24,169 nt of DNA from Psychrobacter urativorans (lineage in GTDB: Bacteria > Pseudomonadota > Gammaproteobacteria > Pseudomonadales > Moraxellaceae), in assembly GCF_001298525.1 (NCBI RefSeq), contig NZ_CP012707.1:1-24169 (forward strand), read 5' to 3'. Shown here one piece after another: positions 14,749 through 24,080 of this stretch. The notes beneath the pieces were generated by a model. The model was not told the origin of the DNA, did no database searches, and was given only the letters and a program-made list of their open reading frames with translations. The translations under genes and the position numbers were made by a program. Each line of letters starts with the position of its first letter. Positions within the stretch are counted from its first letter, which is position 1.

Positions 14749-15042
14749 TTGAATAGAATCTTAGATTTATGCTCACATTTAGGCGAAAGCCTAAGGGGTA
14801 ATGGTATTGATAATTTCGCTTTCCCTATGCGTGAAGTAGATAGTATTTTAGAGCTTTATAAAACTAATAGAGTACTAATTTTAGGTGGTGATATTTATAT
14901 CAAAACATCATGTAAAAATTTTGCTCCATTTTATGCAAACTGGTTTTATGAAGGAAATGATATTGAAGATAGTATAATTAAAGCTAAAGACTACCTCAGA
15001 ATTTTTAAAGGAAAAGATTTATATGTTTGCTTCGTAGCCTAA
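14749..15042 (+). CDS. Imm40-like immunity protein (copy 2)
   Basis: Identical to 2326-2619: TTG start after GGGAGG, 97 aa, VLILGGDIY and YANWFY motifs. Flanked by tRNA-end-like repeats at 14621-14646 and 15051-15076, as in copy 1. No toxin partner nearby. Confidence 0.65.
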   Translation: MNRILDLCSHLGESLRGNGIDNFAFPMREVDSILELYKTNRVLILGGDIYIKTSCKNFAPFYANWFYEGNDIEDSIIKAKDYLRIFKGKDLYVCFVA

Positions 15043-15050
15043 AAATTTAT

Positions 15051-15076
15051 AGTTCGACTCCTTTATAGCGCACCGA
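15051..15076 (+). repeat. tRNA 3'-end-like direct repeat, right member (copy 2)
   Basis: Same sequence as 2628-2653, one base different from its left partner. Confidence 0.5.
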
Positions 15077-15134
15077 ACCAGTTAGAGCGCTTGATTGATT
15101 CCCTATAGATAAACCTTAATTTGTAAACAGCATT

Positions 15135-15704
15135 CTAAAGTCTTGCATGTATTAGTGATTTTGCAGTAATAGAATCAAGGTTTTCCTCTATCAGACTCCA
15201 GTTTTTTAAGTATTTTTCGTATTTAATTGGTAAATTATTATCATCGACTAAAGCCAACATGTAATATCCGTCAACGATTATTGCTATAAAATTGTTCCCA
15301 CTATCAGCTACAACATATCCACCATTCATCATTTGCATCATAGACTGCGATACTTTTTTTAAATACATGATATTCATGGGTGTTTTAGCAATCATAAGCG
15401 GCTCAAATTTTTCAAATTCATTTTTTGAACAGTCATTATTGAGTGGAAACCAGAACAGAAAGCTACCTACATTATTGAATTTGTTGATTAAATCTGATAA
15501 TAACTCAAACTGATATGGCTCATCAGAGTAATTAGAGAAATCTAAAAGCTGTACTTTATTTGGAAAAAAATTTGTATTAAAAGTCGCTTGATTTAGGTCT
15601 ATAGCTCTTACTACGCCGTATAACCATGCGATTTCTTCTTCATTCAAGTAGTCATAAAAACCTTTCATTGGGTCATTGTCTTCAATCCATGGTCTATCTA
15701 GCAT
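15135..15704 (-). CDS. unrecognised 189-aa protein in immunity-gene cluster (copy 2)
   Basis: Identical to 2712-3281. Start at the ATG of MLDRPWIEDN, with GGAG 7 bases upstream. Soluble and acidic, no family recognised; immunity role suggested only by its neighbours. Confidence 0.65.
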   Translation of the reverse strand: MLDRPWIEDNDPMKGFYDYLNEEEIAWLYGVVRAIDLNQATFNTNFFPNKVQLLDFSNYSDEPYQFELLSDLINKFNNVGSFLFWFPLNNDCSKNEFEKFEPLMIAKTPMNIMYLKKVSQSMMQMMNGGYVVADSGNNFIAIIVDGYYMLALVDDNNLPIKYEKYLKNWSLIEENLDSITAKSLIHARL

Positions 15705-15794
15705 ATTCAGTCTCCATACTTGTAGAACCATTTAGTTTTACTATCTATTCTATTATTCCCATAACAGAGTTTATGACAAATAAGGATTAGCAGT

Positions 15795-16013
15795 ATGTTG
15801 AATATAAACGATGTTATTAAGGTATCAAAAGATATTCAAGAGAATATCAGATCGGGTGATGTGGGAACTGTAGTACATATCTTTGATGTGACTCCTCCCG
15901 TATATGAAATTGAATTTTCTGATGATCAGGGTCGTACAATTGAAACTGTACCTTTGAAAGAAGAAGATATAAGTCTTTATTGGGTTGCCAGCACTAAAAA
16001 ATATTCTAATTAG
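15795..16013 (+). CDS. DUF4926-like small protein (copy 2)
   Basis: Identical to 3372-3590: 72 aa, RSGDVGTVVHIF and YEIEFSDDQGRTIE pattern. Divergent from the 189-aa gene. Confidence 0.65.
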   Translation: MLNINDVIKVSKDIQENIRSGDVGTVVHIFDVTPPVYEIEFSDDQGRTIETVPLKEEDISLYWVASTKKYSN

Positions 16014-16101
16014 TTGTCTCGATCATTAAGTACACTCAGATGTACATTGATTCAATCTAAAATCCCATATACATTGAAATCACTTAGCTACAGGCAAAGA
16101 G

Positions 16102-16121
16102 TCAAGTCCTCACTAGGGAAC
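16102..16121 (+). repeat. 20-bp direct repeat, left boundary (copy 2)
   Basis: TCAAGTCCTCACTAGGGAAC, paired with the identical copy at 20444-20463. Confidence 0.75.
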
Positions 16122-16301
16122 CGAACTCATTAAGTTAGTTTGGCGCGCTTACCATAGGGAGGTCAGATCTAATCTAGGTATACGCTGCCGCCGTCAAAAA
16201 TGGGATATTTTGAGATAGTAATTAATAATCGGAGCGATTCAAAATGATAATAACCTTGCAGAAACCCTTTAATATTTAATGGATTACTCGCTTTTCCATA
16301 C

Positions 16302-16625
16302 TTACTGTACTCCGCGTGCTCGTGTTTGATCTAAGTTCGAGTTATTTTCATTGACAGTATCCGTATCATCGGCCTTTTGCTCATTTTCTACATTGCCATT
16401 ACTGGAATAGTATGTTGTCCCTCCTGCACCTTCTGTGTCTTCTATAGAAGCAGTCATTTGATCTTCAGCGTCGTCCTCTTTTTGCACAGGTTTCATTTCG
16501 CTAGACTCCGTATTGGTAGCCGGCTCTTCTGTCTCACTACTGCAAGCGCTGAGACCAACGACACTCACCAAAAACATTATCCATAATTTATTTTGAAACG
16601 CCTTACTTAATATTAATATTTTCAT
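16302..16625 (-). CDS. small acidic lipoprotein (copy 2)
   Basis: Identical to 3879-4202: signal peptide with lipobox LSAC (Cys28) and an acidic, low-complexity mature part of about 80 residues. Divergent from the repeat-protein gene. Confidence 0.75.
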   Translation of the reverse strand: MKILILSKAFQNKLWIMFLVSVVGLSACSSETEEPATNTESSEMKPVQKEDDAEDQMTASIEDTEGAGGTTYYSSNGNVENEQKADDTDTVNENNSNLDQTRARGVQ

Positions 16626-16941
16626 TTCAATATCCTTATTATAGTTAAGGAAGAAAGGTTTAAGAATGGGCTGATTTCATATGACGCGACGATGGCAGAG
16701 CAATCGATAGCTTTCTATTAATTTATACTAAACTCTAGGACGTTCGAGAGTATTTACGTACACCGATTGTGTACGGATAAAAGTACAATAGATTATGGTT
16801 AGTTATCGAATAATCTATAGATTTTATCGGGGTAAACTTTGTTGGTGTTTATTTACATTAAAGCACTGAACAAAAAACGGTCGTAGCTTAGTATTAAGTC
16901 TCCATCTTTTTACCCTAAAATTATAATGAGGACTTTGAGTC
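16626..16941. other. 316-bp divergent intergenic region (copy 2)
   Basis: Same as 4203-4518; the operator-like dyad CGTACAC-N5-GTGTACG is at 16757-16775. No gene seen. Confidence 0.6.
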
Positions 16942-17814
16942 ATGGCCGATAAATCTGTTAATCAAAATAGCATAGAGAGCGCCTTAGAGTCTCTTGAGAA
17001 CACAACAGAATCTCTTTCAAATGATGCAGTGACGGGTGTAGAAGTTCTAAAAGGCGATACTGTAGTGTATGAAGATGGCGATTTTGACGATTACAATGCT
17101 GTTAACGACTATGAAACCGATACAGAAGATAAGTCTGATACAGAAGATAAGTCTGATACAGAAGATAAGTCTGATACAGAAGATAAGTCTGATACAGAAG
17201 ATAAGTCTGATACAGAAGATAAGTCTGATACAGAAGATAAGTCTGATGCAGAAGATAAGTCTGATGCAGAAGATAAGTCTGATACAGAAGATAAGTCTGA
17301 TGCAGAAGATAAGTCTGATACAGAAGATAAGTCTGATACAGAAGATAAGTCTGATACAGAAGATAAGTCTGATGCAGAAGATAAGTCTGATACAGAAGAT
17401 AAGTCTGATACAGAAGATAAGTCTGATGCAGAAGATAAGCACAGCTTGACGATAAATAGTATCTATCAATGGGCTACTAAGCTTAAAGATGACCTTATGT
17501 CTGATAAAGAGAATAATTCTGATTCTGACCAAGAAGCCAAGCACGGTACGACGATAGCTAATATCTATCATTGGGCTTCTAAACTTAAAGATGATCTTCT
17601 ATCTGAAACTTCAGGTATGACTCACGAAGTTTCAGAAAAAGCCGTCGCTATGCTGCTTAATAGACTTCTGGATAGCATGAACGCTGAGTTAGAAGCTTTT
17701 GATAAGAAAATAGAAGACTCTGAAGGATCAGTAGATAACGCGGAAGAAGAACGCAATAAGATTACTACTAAGAAAGAAAAGTACCAAGGAATGATAGACC
17801 AACTGGAAAGTTAA
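16942..17814 (+). CDS. acidic hexapeptide-repeat protein, 18 units (copy 2)
   Basis: Same protein as 4519-5373 but 290 aa, because the D(T/A)EDKS tract has 18 units (residues 60-167) instead of 17. The two IYxWAxKLKDDL segments and the coiled-coil tail are unchanged. The extra unit is a DTEDKS near the 3' end of the tract. Role unknown; probably cytoplasmic. Confidence 0.8.
   Translation: MADKSVNQNSIESALESLENTTESLSNDAVTGVEVLKGDTVVYEDGDFDDYNAVNDYETDTEDKSDTEDKSDTEDKSDTEDKSDTEDKSDTEDKSDTEDKSDAEDKSDAEDKSDTEDKSDAEDKSDTEDKSDTEDKSDTEDKSDAEDKSDTEDKSDTEDKSDAEDKHSLTINSIYQWATKLKDDLMSDKENNSDSDQEAKHGTTIANIYHWASKLKDDLLSETSGMTHEVSEKAVAMLLNRLLDSMNAELEAFDKKIEDSEGSVDNAEEERNKITTKKEKYQGMIDQLES
17119..17442 (+). 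repeat. 18-bp in-frame minisatellite, 18 units (copy 2)
   Basis: Eighteen units of GATACAGAAGATAAGTCT with the same A/G variant order as copy 1, plus one additional GATACA unit. This is the only difference I find between the copies from base 76 to about 9267. Confidence 0.95.
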
Positions 17815-17914
17815 TTGGCAATTACTCATAACGCTATTGGATAAACAGTAGCAGTACGAAATATTTTATTAAGACTAGACATACTGAATTATCTATCGTA
17901 AATAAGGATTTATT

Positions 17915-18067
17915 ATGAACTTCATTTCTAGAAATAAACTGAAATCATTGGTAACATCTGTACATTATAATTCTAGCTGTACTTGTCCGAAATGTGGATA
18001 CACCTGTTCATCGACTTGTGATAAATGCGGTATGTGTTCGAAATGCTGTCAGTGTGGGGAAAAGTAA
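17915..18067 (+). CDS. 50-aa Cys-rich protein (copy 2)
   Basis: Identical to 5474-5626: ten Cys in the C-terminal 29 residues (CTCPKCG, CDKCGMC, CCQCG), AAGGAT ribosome site, terminator downstream at 18115-18155. Likely metal-binding. Confidence 0.7.
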   Translation: MNFISRNKLKSLVTSVHYNSSCTCPKCGYTCSSTCDKCGMCSKCCQCGEK

Positions 18068-18390
18068 TAAACCTTACGACTTATAGCTTTACATACATTA
18101 CTCATAAAATCTAAAAAAGCAGCACACAGAATCTATTCTATGTGCTGATTTTTTATTTACTTAATACGTGGAACTCAATATATTAATTATTATCAGAGTT
18201 ATAACTTTCTAAAACCCATCACTTTTTCTTCTTCTAAACGGTAGAAGAGTTTAAATAATATATACATGTAAAGTATACAAGCCCCAAAGTTAAACACTGC
18301 TCACTCTTATTTCCATAGTCTCAAAATAATTAGGAAATATAATTTCCACCACAGAATATCGGCTTAATAAATGAGCTATAACTTGTTAGC
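18068..18390. other. 323-bp gap, terminator only (copy 2)
   Basis: Same as 5627-5949; nothing further seen. Confidence 0.55.
18115..18155 (+). terminator. intrinsic terminator after Cys-rich gene (copy 2)
   Basis: Same 11-bp stem (one mismatch), 6-base loop and T-run as 5674-5714. Confidence 0.8.
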
Positions 18391-18759
18391 TTAATGTACT
18401 TGAGTTGACTCATTATTATGGATTTTTTCCCACACCTCTTTGAACTGCAAATCAAAACTTTCGTAATACAGCGCTTCATCTTGCTTCTCTAAACCTTGTC
18501 GATAAGTGCAGTCAGCTAAAATAATTAGACCGCTCTTAATTAAGTCCAGTTCATGAGAAGATAAGTTTGTATATTCGTTACTCAGGGATTTTATTTTTAA
18601 GCACAATTCGAACAGCTCTAAACTAACTTCTTCATAATCATGCTCTCTTTTTTCTTCTGTTAATTCCATACTTTTTTTGGCTTTTTTTGTCATCATAATC
18701 AACAAACCACTATTGATTAAATCCAGTTCATAATTTGAAAAATAAAAATAATTATTCAT
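18391..18759 (-). CDS. 122-aa protein made of two tandem repeats (copy 2)
   Basis: Identical to 5950-6318: YELDLINSGLLI and HELDLIKSGLII begin two related helical units. No family recognised. Confidence 0.7.
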   Translation of the reverse strand: MNNYFYFSNYELDLINSGLLIMMTKKAKKSMELTEEKREHDYEEVSLELFELCLKIKSLSNEYTNLSSHELDLIKSGLIILADCTYRQGLEKQDEALYYESFDLQFKEVWEKIHNNESTQVH

Positions 18760-18823
18760 ATTGTTTTTTTCCTGTCGGAAGTTAACGAAGCTTCCACCTT
18801 AGGGAATAAAAGAATCAGTACAT

Positions 18824-18865
18824 TAAAAAAAATGCGATCGTTATTAGTTATTTAATACGATCGCA
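18824..18865 (-). terminator. terminator-like hairpin on minus strand (copy 2)
   Basis: TGCGATCG/CGATCGCA stem as at 6392-6424, with the T-run on the minus strand. Confidence 0.6.
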
Positions 18866-18984
18866 CTATAAAAACTCCCTTCTATCTTTTTCTTATTGTT
18901 TTATTTTTTTGTATACCTATAAGATAAGCTACCTCATAAATAGTTTGCAAACAAAAATTGCGATCTTGGACTATAACTAAAAAT

Positions 18985-19018
18985 AAATAACCAGCGAACA
19001 CATGTTCGCTGGTTATTT
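18985..19018. terminator. 16-bp perfect-stem hairpin (copy 2)
   Basis: Same AAATAACCAGCGAACA / TGTTCGCTGGTTATTT structure as 6544-6577. Confidence 0.6.
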
Positions 19019-19401
19019 GTGGAAAAAATTTAATTTTTTAAAATAGTCTCGATACGAACGAACAGATAATATGATAGTTATTTATAAAAATAAACCAAAA
19101 AATTTCTTAATAAACAACTATCAAACCGGGTATACGACAAAGAGACAGGGCGAATACGTGCTCATAAAATATAGATCTAATTAATAAGTAGACATGATGT
19201 GCTATAACGTAAATATGTATATATTATTATGAAAAAGAACATAAGTTTTCTTATTTTTTCAAAGTGTATTAAAAACCATACAATTTATACCTAACCACAA
19301 CCTACTGTTTTTAAAATCAATCTTTTGCTTGGTTAATGATTAGTAGATGAAGATGCTAATAGTAGTGTTTTGCTGAATATAAATTATCAAGGACATGATA
19401 A

Positions 19402-20337
19402 ATGGACGTGCTTAGTACGTTATTCCAGCAAAGGCAGCACTTAAGTGAAACTAAATATTATGGTGTAAAGTTTTCAGGCGATTGGGCGTATTCAATAAAG
19501 AGTAGCAATGCGATATATTTCTACTTAGTTCAGGCGGGTAGCTGTTGTATAAGCATAGGAGGTGCAACAAGAAAAATGTATGCCGGTGATGTTGTTATGA
19601 TTGCTAACGGCGATAAACATGTATGTTATGCATTAGATTATCATGGAGACGAAGCTAAGCCGCTGGATAGGATATCGCTTAACTGTAACCAAGATATTAT
19701 TACGGTCTCTGAGGAGAGTACGCTAAATGTGCAATTAATATTGGTTGAGTGCCAATATGATAAAGACCCACTTTTACCCTTATTATCTGCGTTGCCTGCT
19801 ATTTTGCCTGAAGATAACGATAGTCACAAAAGTCAGCCTAAAACGTTTGATGTTGCAGTTAAGTTTATTACGTTAGAATCTGAGTGTGAGCGTTTGGGCA
19901 AACTTGCGATGATTAATCTTTGGGTAAACATAGTGATGATTGAGTGCTTACGTACCTATATTGAAAGCTTACCTGAGACATCAGACAGTTGGTTAATAGC
20001 AATGAGGGAGCCGTACTTATCTAAGGTGCTGATTTTAATGCATGATAAACCAGATTATAGCTGGACTACCCATGAGCTTGCTAAAGAGGCTGGAATGTCT
20101 CGTTCAAGTTTTTCTCAGCGGTTTAGAGAGACCGTTGGTACACCACCATTGACTTATTTAACTGATTACCGCTTACGTCTTGCCGCCAGTCACCTTCGTT
20201 TGCGACAAAATAATATTGGTCAAATTAGTGAGATGGTTGGTTATGCCTCAAACTCAACTTTTAGTCAGGCATTTAAGCGAGTATATGGTATGTCTCCAAA
20301 AGCGTATCAGCAGCAAAAAGTTGTCACCAGGATTTAA
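19402..20337 (+). CDS. AraC-family transcriptional regulator (copy 2)
   Basis: Identical to 6961-7896: cupin-like sensor half and two C-terminal helix-turn-helix units with the GYASNSTFSQAFKR...GMSPKAY signature. Target unknown. A hairpin at 20338-20366 follows the stop. Confidence 0.93.
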   Translation: MDVLSTLFQQRQHLSETKYYGVKFSGDWAYSIKSSNAIYFYLVQAGSCCISIGGATRKMYAGDVVMIANGDKHVCYALDYHGDEAKPLDRISLNCNQDIITVSEESTLNVQLILVECQYDKDPLLPLLSALPAILPEDNDSHKSQPKTFDVAVKFITLESECERLGKLAMINLWVNIVMIECLRTYIESLPETSDSWLIAMREPYLSKVLILMHDKPDYSWTTHELAKEAGMSRSSFSQRFRETVGTPPLTYLTDYRLRLAASHLRLRQNNIGQISEMVGYASNSTFSQAFKRVYGMSPKAYQQQKVVTRI

Positions 20338-20366
20338 TCCTATCTTTAATTTGTCATTAGATAGGA
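20338..20366 (+). terminator. hairpin after the AraC-type gene (copy 2)
   Basis: TCCTATCT / AGATAGGA stem as at 7897-7925; weak T-run. Confidence 0.5.
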
Positions 20367-20443
20367 CTTAAAAATATTTCATCTTGTTCCCTCATGCATG
20401 CAATAGCTCAATCTATTAGCGTATATAACACACAGTTGAAGCT

Positions 20444-20463
20444 TCAAGTCCTCACTAGGGAAC
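20444..20463 (+). repeat. 20-bp direct repeat, right boundary (copy 2)
   Basis: TCAAGTCCTCACTAGGGAAC, partner of 16102-16121. Confidence 0.75.
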
Positions 20464-20490
20464 AGTGTTTACTCAATATATTTACGAGCT

Positions 20491-21456
20491 CTAATATTCA
20501 AGATACTCTCTAAGAGGACGTTTCTTGAACTGTGAAGCATCTTTTTTAAGACGATTGATCATCTCAAACTCCCATGCTTTAGGGTCTTGACCGGCTGGAC
20601 TGGTAGAGCTGACCATGTGATTATAATCGGCAACAAAGCTAGGATTACGAGCAATACGCCCTAATTGATTGTCGTTTAACTCTTCAATTACGAACATATC
20701 AGCTATATTATTATCTCTACCGTCTTGCAATTTTGACTCTCTCGTCTTAGGTTTTTCAAGTACCTTGAATCTGAATCCTATAATCTTGCTTTTTTCCTTT
20801 TCTTGCTTATAATTTACTCTTAAGTCTGTTTTTTCGTTAATCTCAGCAACAGCAGCGTCTAACACACGTCGCTTGAAATCACTCATACGTTGATAATCAC
20901 TGACTCCTAAGCCCAACTGACCTCTAAAAACCTCTAACTCAAATAATGGTGTTTTCTTTGCTTTTCGCCATTGAATTAAAAGCTCATACAGGCGTACTGA
21001 ATATACACTATTTAGTGTTGCTGTCTGACCTAACAGGTACTTAGTAAAGAAGTTTTTTAAACCATCAATGCGCGTTATCTCTTTGACGACTGCTGGCGTA
21101 AGAATTATTTCAATTGCACCGTCACCTCTTATATACTCAACTTGACTTACCCAACGTGTTTTTACTTGGTTGTCTCGCTTATTTACAAATGAAAAACGAC
21201 GTTCAAAGAGCGTTGTTTCTGCGGCTAACAATACGTCGTAAGCTGTATCAATATCTACATCAAAACATTCTGCATAACGCTTAGCAGATATGCGTAAAGG
21301 ACTGTCTGCTGTTAATCCTGTCTGCGTTTCTCTACTATCAATAATAGCCACTTGTATCAATCTAATTTCAACTAATGATAAGTTTTGTATAGCTGTATTC
21401 AAACGATTAGATTTGACTACTAAATCACTCATGTTCTCATTTTTGTCGGATTTCAT
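20491..21456 (-). CDS. repB: Rep_3 (RepB-family) replication initiator (copy 2)
   Basis: Identical to 8050-9015, with its own promoter (21498-21526) and four iterons (21540-21627). If the duplication is real, the molecule would carry two complete identical replicons. Confidence 0.95.
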   Translation of the reverse strand: MKSDKNENMSDLVVKSNRLNTAIQNLSLVEIRLIQVAIIDSRETQTGLTADSPLRISAKRYAECFDVDIDTAYDVLLAAETTLFERRFSFVNKRDNQVKTRWVSQVEYIRGDGAIEIILTPAVVKEITRIDGLKNFFTKYLLGQTATLNSVYSVRLYELLIQWRKAKKTPLFELEVFRGQLGLGVSDYQRMSDFKRRVLDAAVAEINEKTDLRVNYKQEKEKSKIIGFRFKVLEKPKTRESKLQDGRDNNIADMFVIEELNDNQLGRIARNPSFVADYNHMVSSTSPAGQDPKAWEFEMINRLKKDASQFKKRPLREYLEY

Positions 21457-21497
21457 TAGCAAACCTTCCTAATCTATTTTATTAAAGTATAAGCGAC

Positions 21498-21526
21498 AGA
21501 ATAATATATTGTCGTCATCAAGTCAA
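21498..21526 (-). promoter_or_regulatory. sigma70-type rep promoter (copy 2)
   Basis: TTGACT and TATTCT with 17-base spacing containing the partial iteron TGTCGTCATCA, as at 9057-9085. Confidence 0.75.
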
Positions 21527-21539
21527 ATATTATCACGAC

Positions 21540-21627
21540 TCATCATACCCGATAGATGTCGTCATCATACCCGATAGATGTCGTCATCATACCCGATAGA
21601 TGTCGTCATCATACCCGATAGATGTCG
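21540..21627. repeat. four 22-bp iterons (copy 2)
   Basis: Perfect units beginning at 21540, 21562, 21584 and 21606, identical to copy 1. Confidence 0.95.
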
Positions 21628-21672
21628 TCATCACTCCTCTACAGCCTCCTATTTTCAATACTTAACGACCAC

Positions 21673-21708
21673 TTAAAAGCATTAAAAGCATTAAAAGCAT
21701 TAAAAGCT
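21673..21708. repeat. 9-bp tandem units TTAAAAGCA, last one damaged (copy 2)
   Basis: Three perfect units and a fourth reading TTAAAAGCT after loss of one A. First sign of divergence between the copies when reading rightward. Confidence 0.8.
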
Positions 21709-21816
21709 TTTGGTTGTGATAACTGATTAAAAAAAAAAGAAAATGAGGGGTTAAAACTTACTCAATGATCAGAATGTAAGCTAAAATCTAGATTGAAAAA
21801 ATAATTAAAAGAAGAA

Positions 21817-21970
21817 TTAGCGCCTTGGTTTATAAGTAAGTGTTGGTGACGTTCACTCATATCATCAATGAAGATTTAACGTCCACTGTTGCTCTTTAGA
21901 TAGCTCGTTGCCATAACCCTAGTAAAATTATTTAAAGCACTTGTAGCGTCTCTGAGTGCGTTCTATAATA
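21817..21970 (-). pseudogene. out-of-frame 3' remnant of relaxase gene (copy 2)
   Basis: This corresponds to the last 50 or so codons of intact mobA in copy 1 (through the stop equivalent at 21817-21819). Single-base losses and mixed substitutions break the frame several times; some substitutions would have been synonymous in the old frame (for example the Asn and Leu codons of GNELSK), which points to real divergence rather than only read errors. Confidence 0.75.
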
Positions 21971-23833
21971 TCAGGTCTGAAAGTTCGGAATACCGAAGCA
22001 CGCTATTCGATAAGCTTCTACCGTACGGTTAATTGTTTTGCCACGATGTTCACGCGCTAATGTTTTATTTGTCTCAACAGTGGTTTCATTGTTGATGTAA
22101 TCATCTAGTTTCTGTAAGTAATTGACCGCAGTAGCAACGACTTTCACCATATCTGTAGTGGCATTGAGTCTCTCAATAGGAAGTCGGATTTGGTCTTTGT
22201 GGTCTTCTCTTTGCTTATCTAAAGCCTGTACGAAGTCTTCAAATTCTTGTTTAATCGCGTTGTATTGCGCTCGCTCGGTTTTTGGATCACGTAATAAATT
22301 AACCATTTCTTGATTGGTGCTTCTAAAATCTGCGGTCATCAACTGAGTGATACGCTGATGATAACTATGAATCTCTTCACCTTCATGCCGTTCTAGCTGA
22401 CAGTCTTTAGAAAACTGATCGAGTAAGTCACTTTGGCGGTAATCAAATTTGTCTGGATAGTCATCAGGATCTTCCATCCACTTGGCTTTAAGGCGATTGG
22501 TGTCATTGTGACGAAAGACAAAAAGCAAGGCTAACTGCTGTTTGTTTCGCTCAGCTCGCTGATAAGCGTCTTCAACTTGTCGATCTCTGTATCGCGTTTC
22601 TCTATCACCTCTTGTTGCTGCGCTATCAAATCGTCTTTTTTGTTCAGCAAGTCGAGTAGCTCTTGCTCGGCTTGCGTGGTCATCGAAAGGGCTTGGGGCT
22701 GGGGTTCTGTTAGCGCTTTCTGCAATGATTTTATTGATGACGATTGCTTGTTGTTGGTCTCTTGCAATGCTTTGTTGACTTGTGCCAGTGATTTTGATGA
22801 GGCGTTTAGCTCGTTTATTTGCCCATTCAGCGTTAGAAAGGTTTGCTTCAGCGACGCTTTGGTTGAGTTGACTTCGGCGAGCTGCCGATGCAATGCCTCG
22901 TTTGCTACTTTCAATTCGCTGTTGGCTGTCATCAAGGCATTTGATGACTTGTTGATGTCGATGAGCTGTCCACTCAATTCTTTCACATGACCACTCAATG
23001 TATTCATGAACATGTCGCTCATCTTCGCTCCTTAGTTTATTGATCGCTTTGCGCTGATTGATGACCCTAATAGCTCGGTTCTCATTGCCCTTGTCCGTTT
23101 TGATGCCCTTGCGTTCCATATGAGTGGCATCAACGCCCATTTTGATGGTTGGCAGACGGTCTAAACCCTGATCTTTAAAACTGCGGGCATCCAATGGCGT
23201 GATATCCAGTTCTACTAACGCTTTGTTTGCCATATCTACCCATAACTGCCGAATGTCTTTGATTTCTTGAATAGAAGACTGCAAGTTATTTTCAGCACGT
23301 TTCTTGTTTGACCACTCAAACGGTATCTTGAATTGCTTATCAAAGAACAGGCTGCCGTTTGCGTCCAGCTGCGCCTCTCGGGTGGTGACTAAAATATGCG
23401 CGTGATAATTGCGCGGGTCTGCGCCACGAGCCACTTCTTTCTTGCTAGGCGAATGAATGGCACAATCGGCAATAATGTTGTATTTGTCCGCTAAGGCTTG
23501 GGCGAACTCATGTGCTAATGACTTGCGTTTGTCTTCGTTTAATTCGTGAGGCAGATTAACCAGCCATTCTCTAGCGACTCGACTGTCGGATCGCCCCTCG
23601 ACGTTTTCAGCTTTATTCCATATTTCCTCACGGCTGACCATCACACCTTTGGCTTGTAGCGTACTGGGTAAAATAATATCTGCACTCATCACTCCTGATT
23701 TTTTTGAGTAGTCATGTGTTTTGTCATAGCGCACATCGTTAAGAATGACACCGGCACGATAAGCGGCAGAAGCAACGGCAGATTGCCCTGCTTTTCTGGA
23801 AATTGCTTTGGTCTCAATGTGGACGATTGCCAT
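21971..23833 (-). CDS. mobA: MobA/MobL relaxase, C-terminally truncated (copy 2)
   Basis: 620 aa from the ATG at 23833 (MAIVHIETKAISRKAGQ). The relaxase domain with Tyr25 and H127, H144, H146 is unchanged from copy 1, so nicking activity could remain. About 12 substitutions lie in the middle (for example IEWSCERIEW for IEWSGERIDW), overlapping the nested gene. After FGIPNFQ the frame shifts and stops, removing about 54 C-terminal residues. Whether the lost tail matters is unknown. Confidence 0.85.
   Translation of the reverse strand: MAIVHIETKAISRKAGQSAVASAAYRAGVILNDVRYDKTHDYSKKSGVMSADIILPSTLQAKGVMVSREEIWNKAENVEGRSDSRVAREWLVNLPHELNEDKRKSLAHEFAQALADKYNIIADCAIHSPSKKEVARGADPRNYHAHILVTTREAQLDANGSLFFDKQFKIPFEWSNKKRAENNLQSSIQEIKDIRQLWVDMANKALVELDITPLDARSFKDQGLDRLPTIKMGVDATHMERKGIKTDKGNENRAIRVINQRKAINKLRSEDERHVHEYIEWSCERIEWTAHRHQQVIKCLDDSQQRIESSKRGIASAARRSQLNQSVAEANLSNAEWANKRAKRLIKITGTSQQSIARDQQQAIVINKIIAESANRTPAPSPFDDHASRARATRLAEQKRRFDSAATRGDRETRYRDRQVEDAYQRAERNKQQLALLFVFRHNDTNRLKAKWMEDPDDYPDKFDYRQSDLLDQFSKDCQLERHEGEEIHSYHQRITQLMTADFRSTNQEMVNLLRDPKTERAQYNAIKQEFEDFVQALDKQREDHKDQIRLPIERLNATTDMVKVVATAVNYLQKLDDYINNETTVETNKTLAREHRGKTINRTVEAYRIACFGIPNFQT
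22531..23022 (-). CDS. coiled-coil protein nested inside mobA (copy 2 variant)
   Basis: 163 aa, same length and AAGGAG ribosome site as 10103-10594, but with about ten amino-acid changes, mostly clustered: SLAQVNKALQETNN replaces SLIEANKELKETNN. No stop or indel has appeared although the relaxase frame also changed at about 12 residues. That both frames stay open supports the nested gene being real. Confidence 0.65.
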   Translation of the reverse strand: MSDMFMNTLSGHVKELSGQLIDINKSSNALMTANSELKVANEALHRQLAEVNSTKASLKQTFLTLNGQINELNASSKSLAQVNKALQETNNKQSSSIKSLQKALTEPQPQALSMTTQAEQELLDLLNKKDDLIAQQQEVIEKRDTEIDKLKTLISELSETNSS

Positions 23834-23958
23834 AATCAGCTGCCGAAGTATTGGTTTTTGGACACCACGCTTTTGGTGGTGTTTGGGGCTTGGGGTGTCC
23901 CCAACGAAAAAGGATTCTAGATAATCGAGCATACCGTAGGGGTGATTGAATATCTAGA

Positions 23959-23988
23959 GTCGTTATTTCGCCCTTGCAGGGGGCTTAA
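23959..23988. other. candidate oriT nic region (copy 2)
   Basis: Same TTATTTCGCCCTTGC element as 11531-11560. Confidence 0.4.
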
Positions 23989-23995
23989 AAAAAAT

Positions 23996-24080
23996 AAAAA
24001 CACGAATTCATACTAAAAAACCTGTAATTCGTATAAAAAAACCTGTAATTCGTATAAAAAAACCTGTAATTCGTGTTTTT
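23996..24080. repeat. 13-bp inverted repeat enclosing three 21-bp direct repeats (copy 2)
   Basis: Same arms and unit spacing as 11568-11652 (units start at 24005, 24026 and 24047). The second unit differs from copy 1 at several bases and is here identical to the third, while length and spacing are kept. Confidence 0.8.

Larger units (their letters stand above)
18760..19401. other. 642-bp non-coding region with two strong hairpins (copy 2)
   Basis: Same as 6319-6960, with hairpins at 18832-18865 (minus-strand terminator-like, T-run side at 18824-18832) and 18985-19018 (16-bp perfect stem). No convincing gene. Confidence 0.6.
21457..21816. other. putative oriV region (copy 2), 3' half altered
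   Basis: The promoter and the iterons match copy 1. From about 21705 the sequence differs by small indels and substitutions: the last 9-bp unit lost an A, GTTGTTG became GTTGTG, and AGACAAAAG became AAAAAAG. No gene here. Confidence 0.7.
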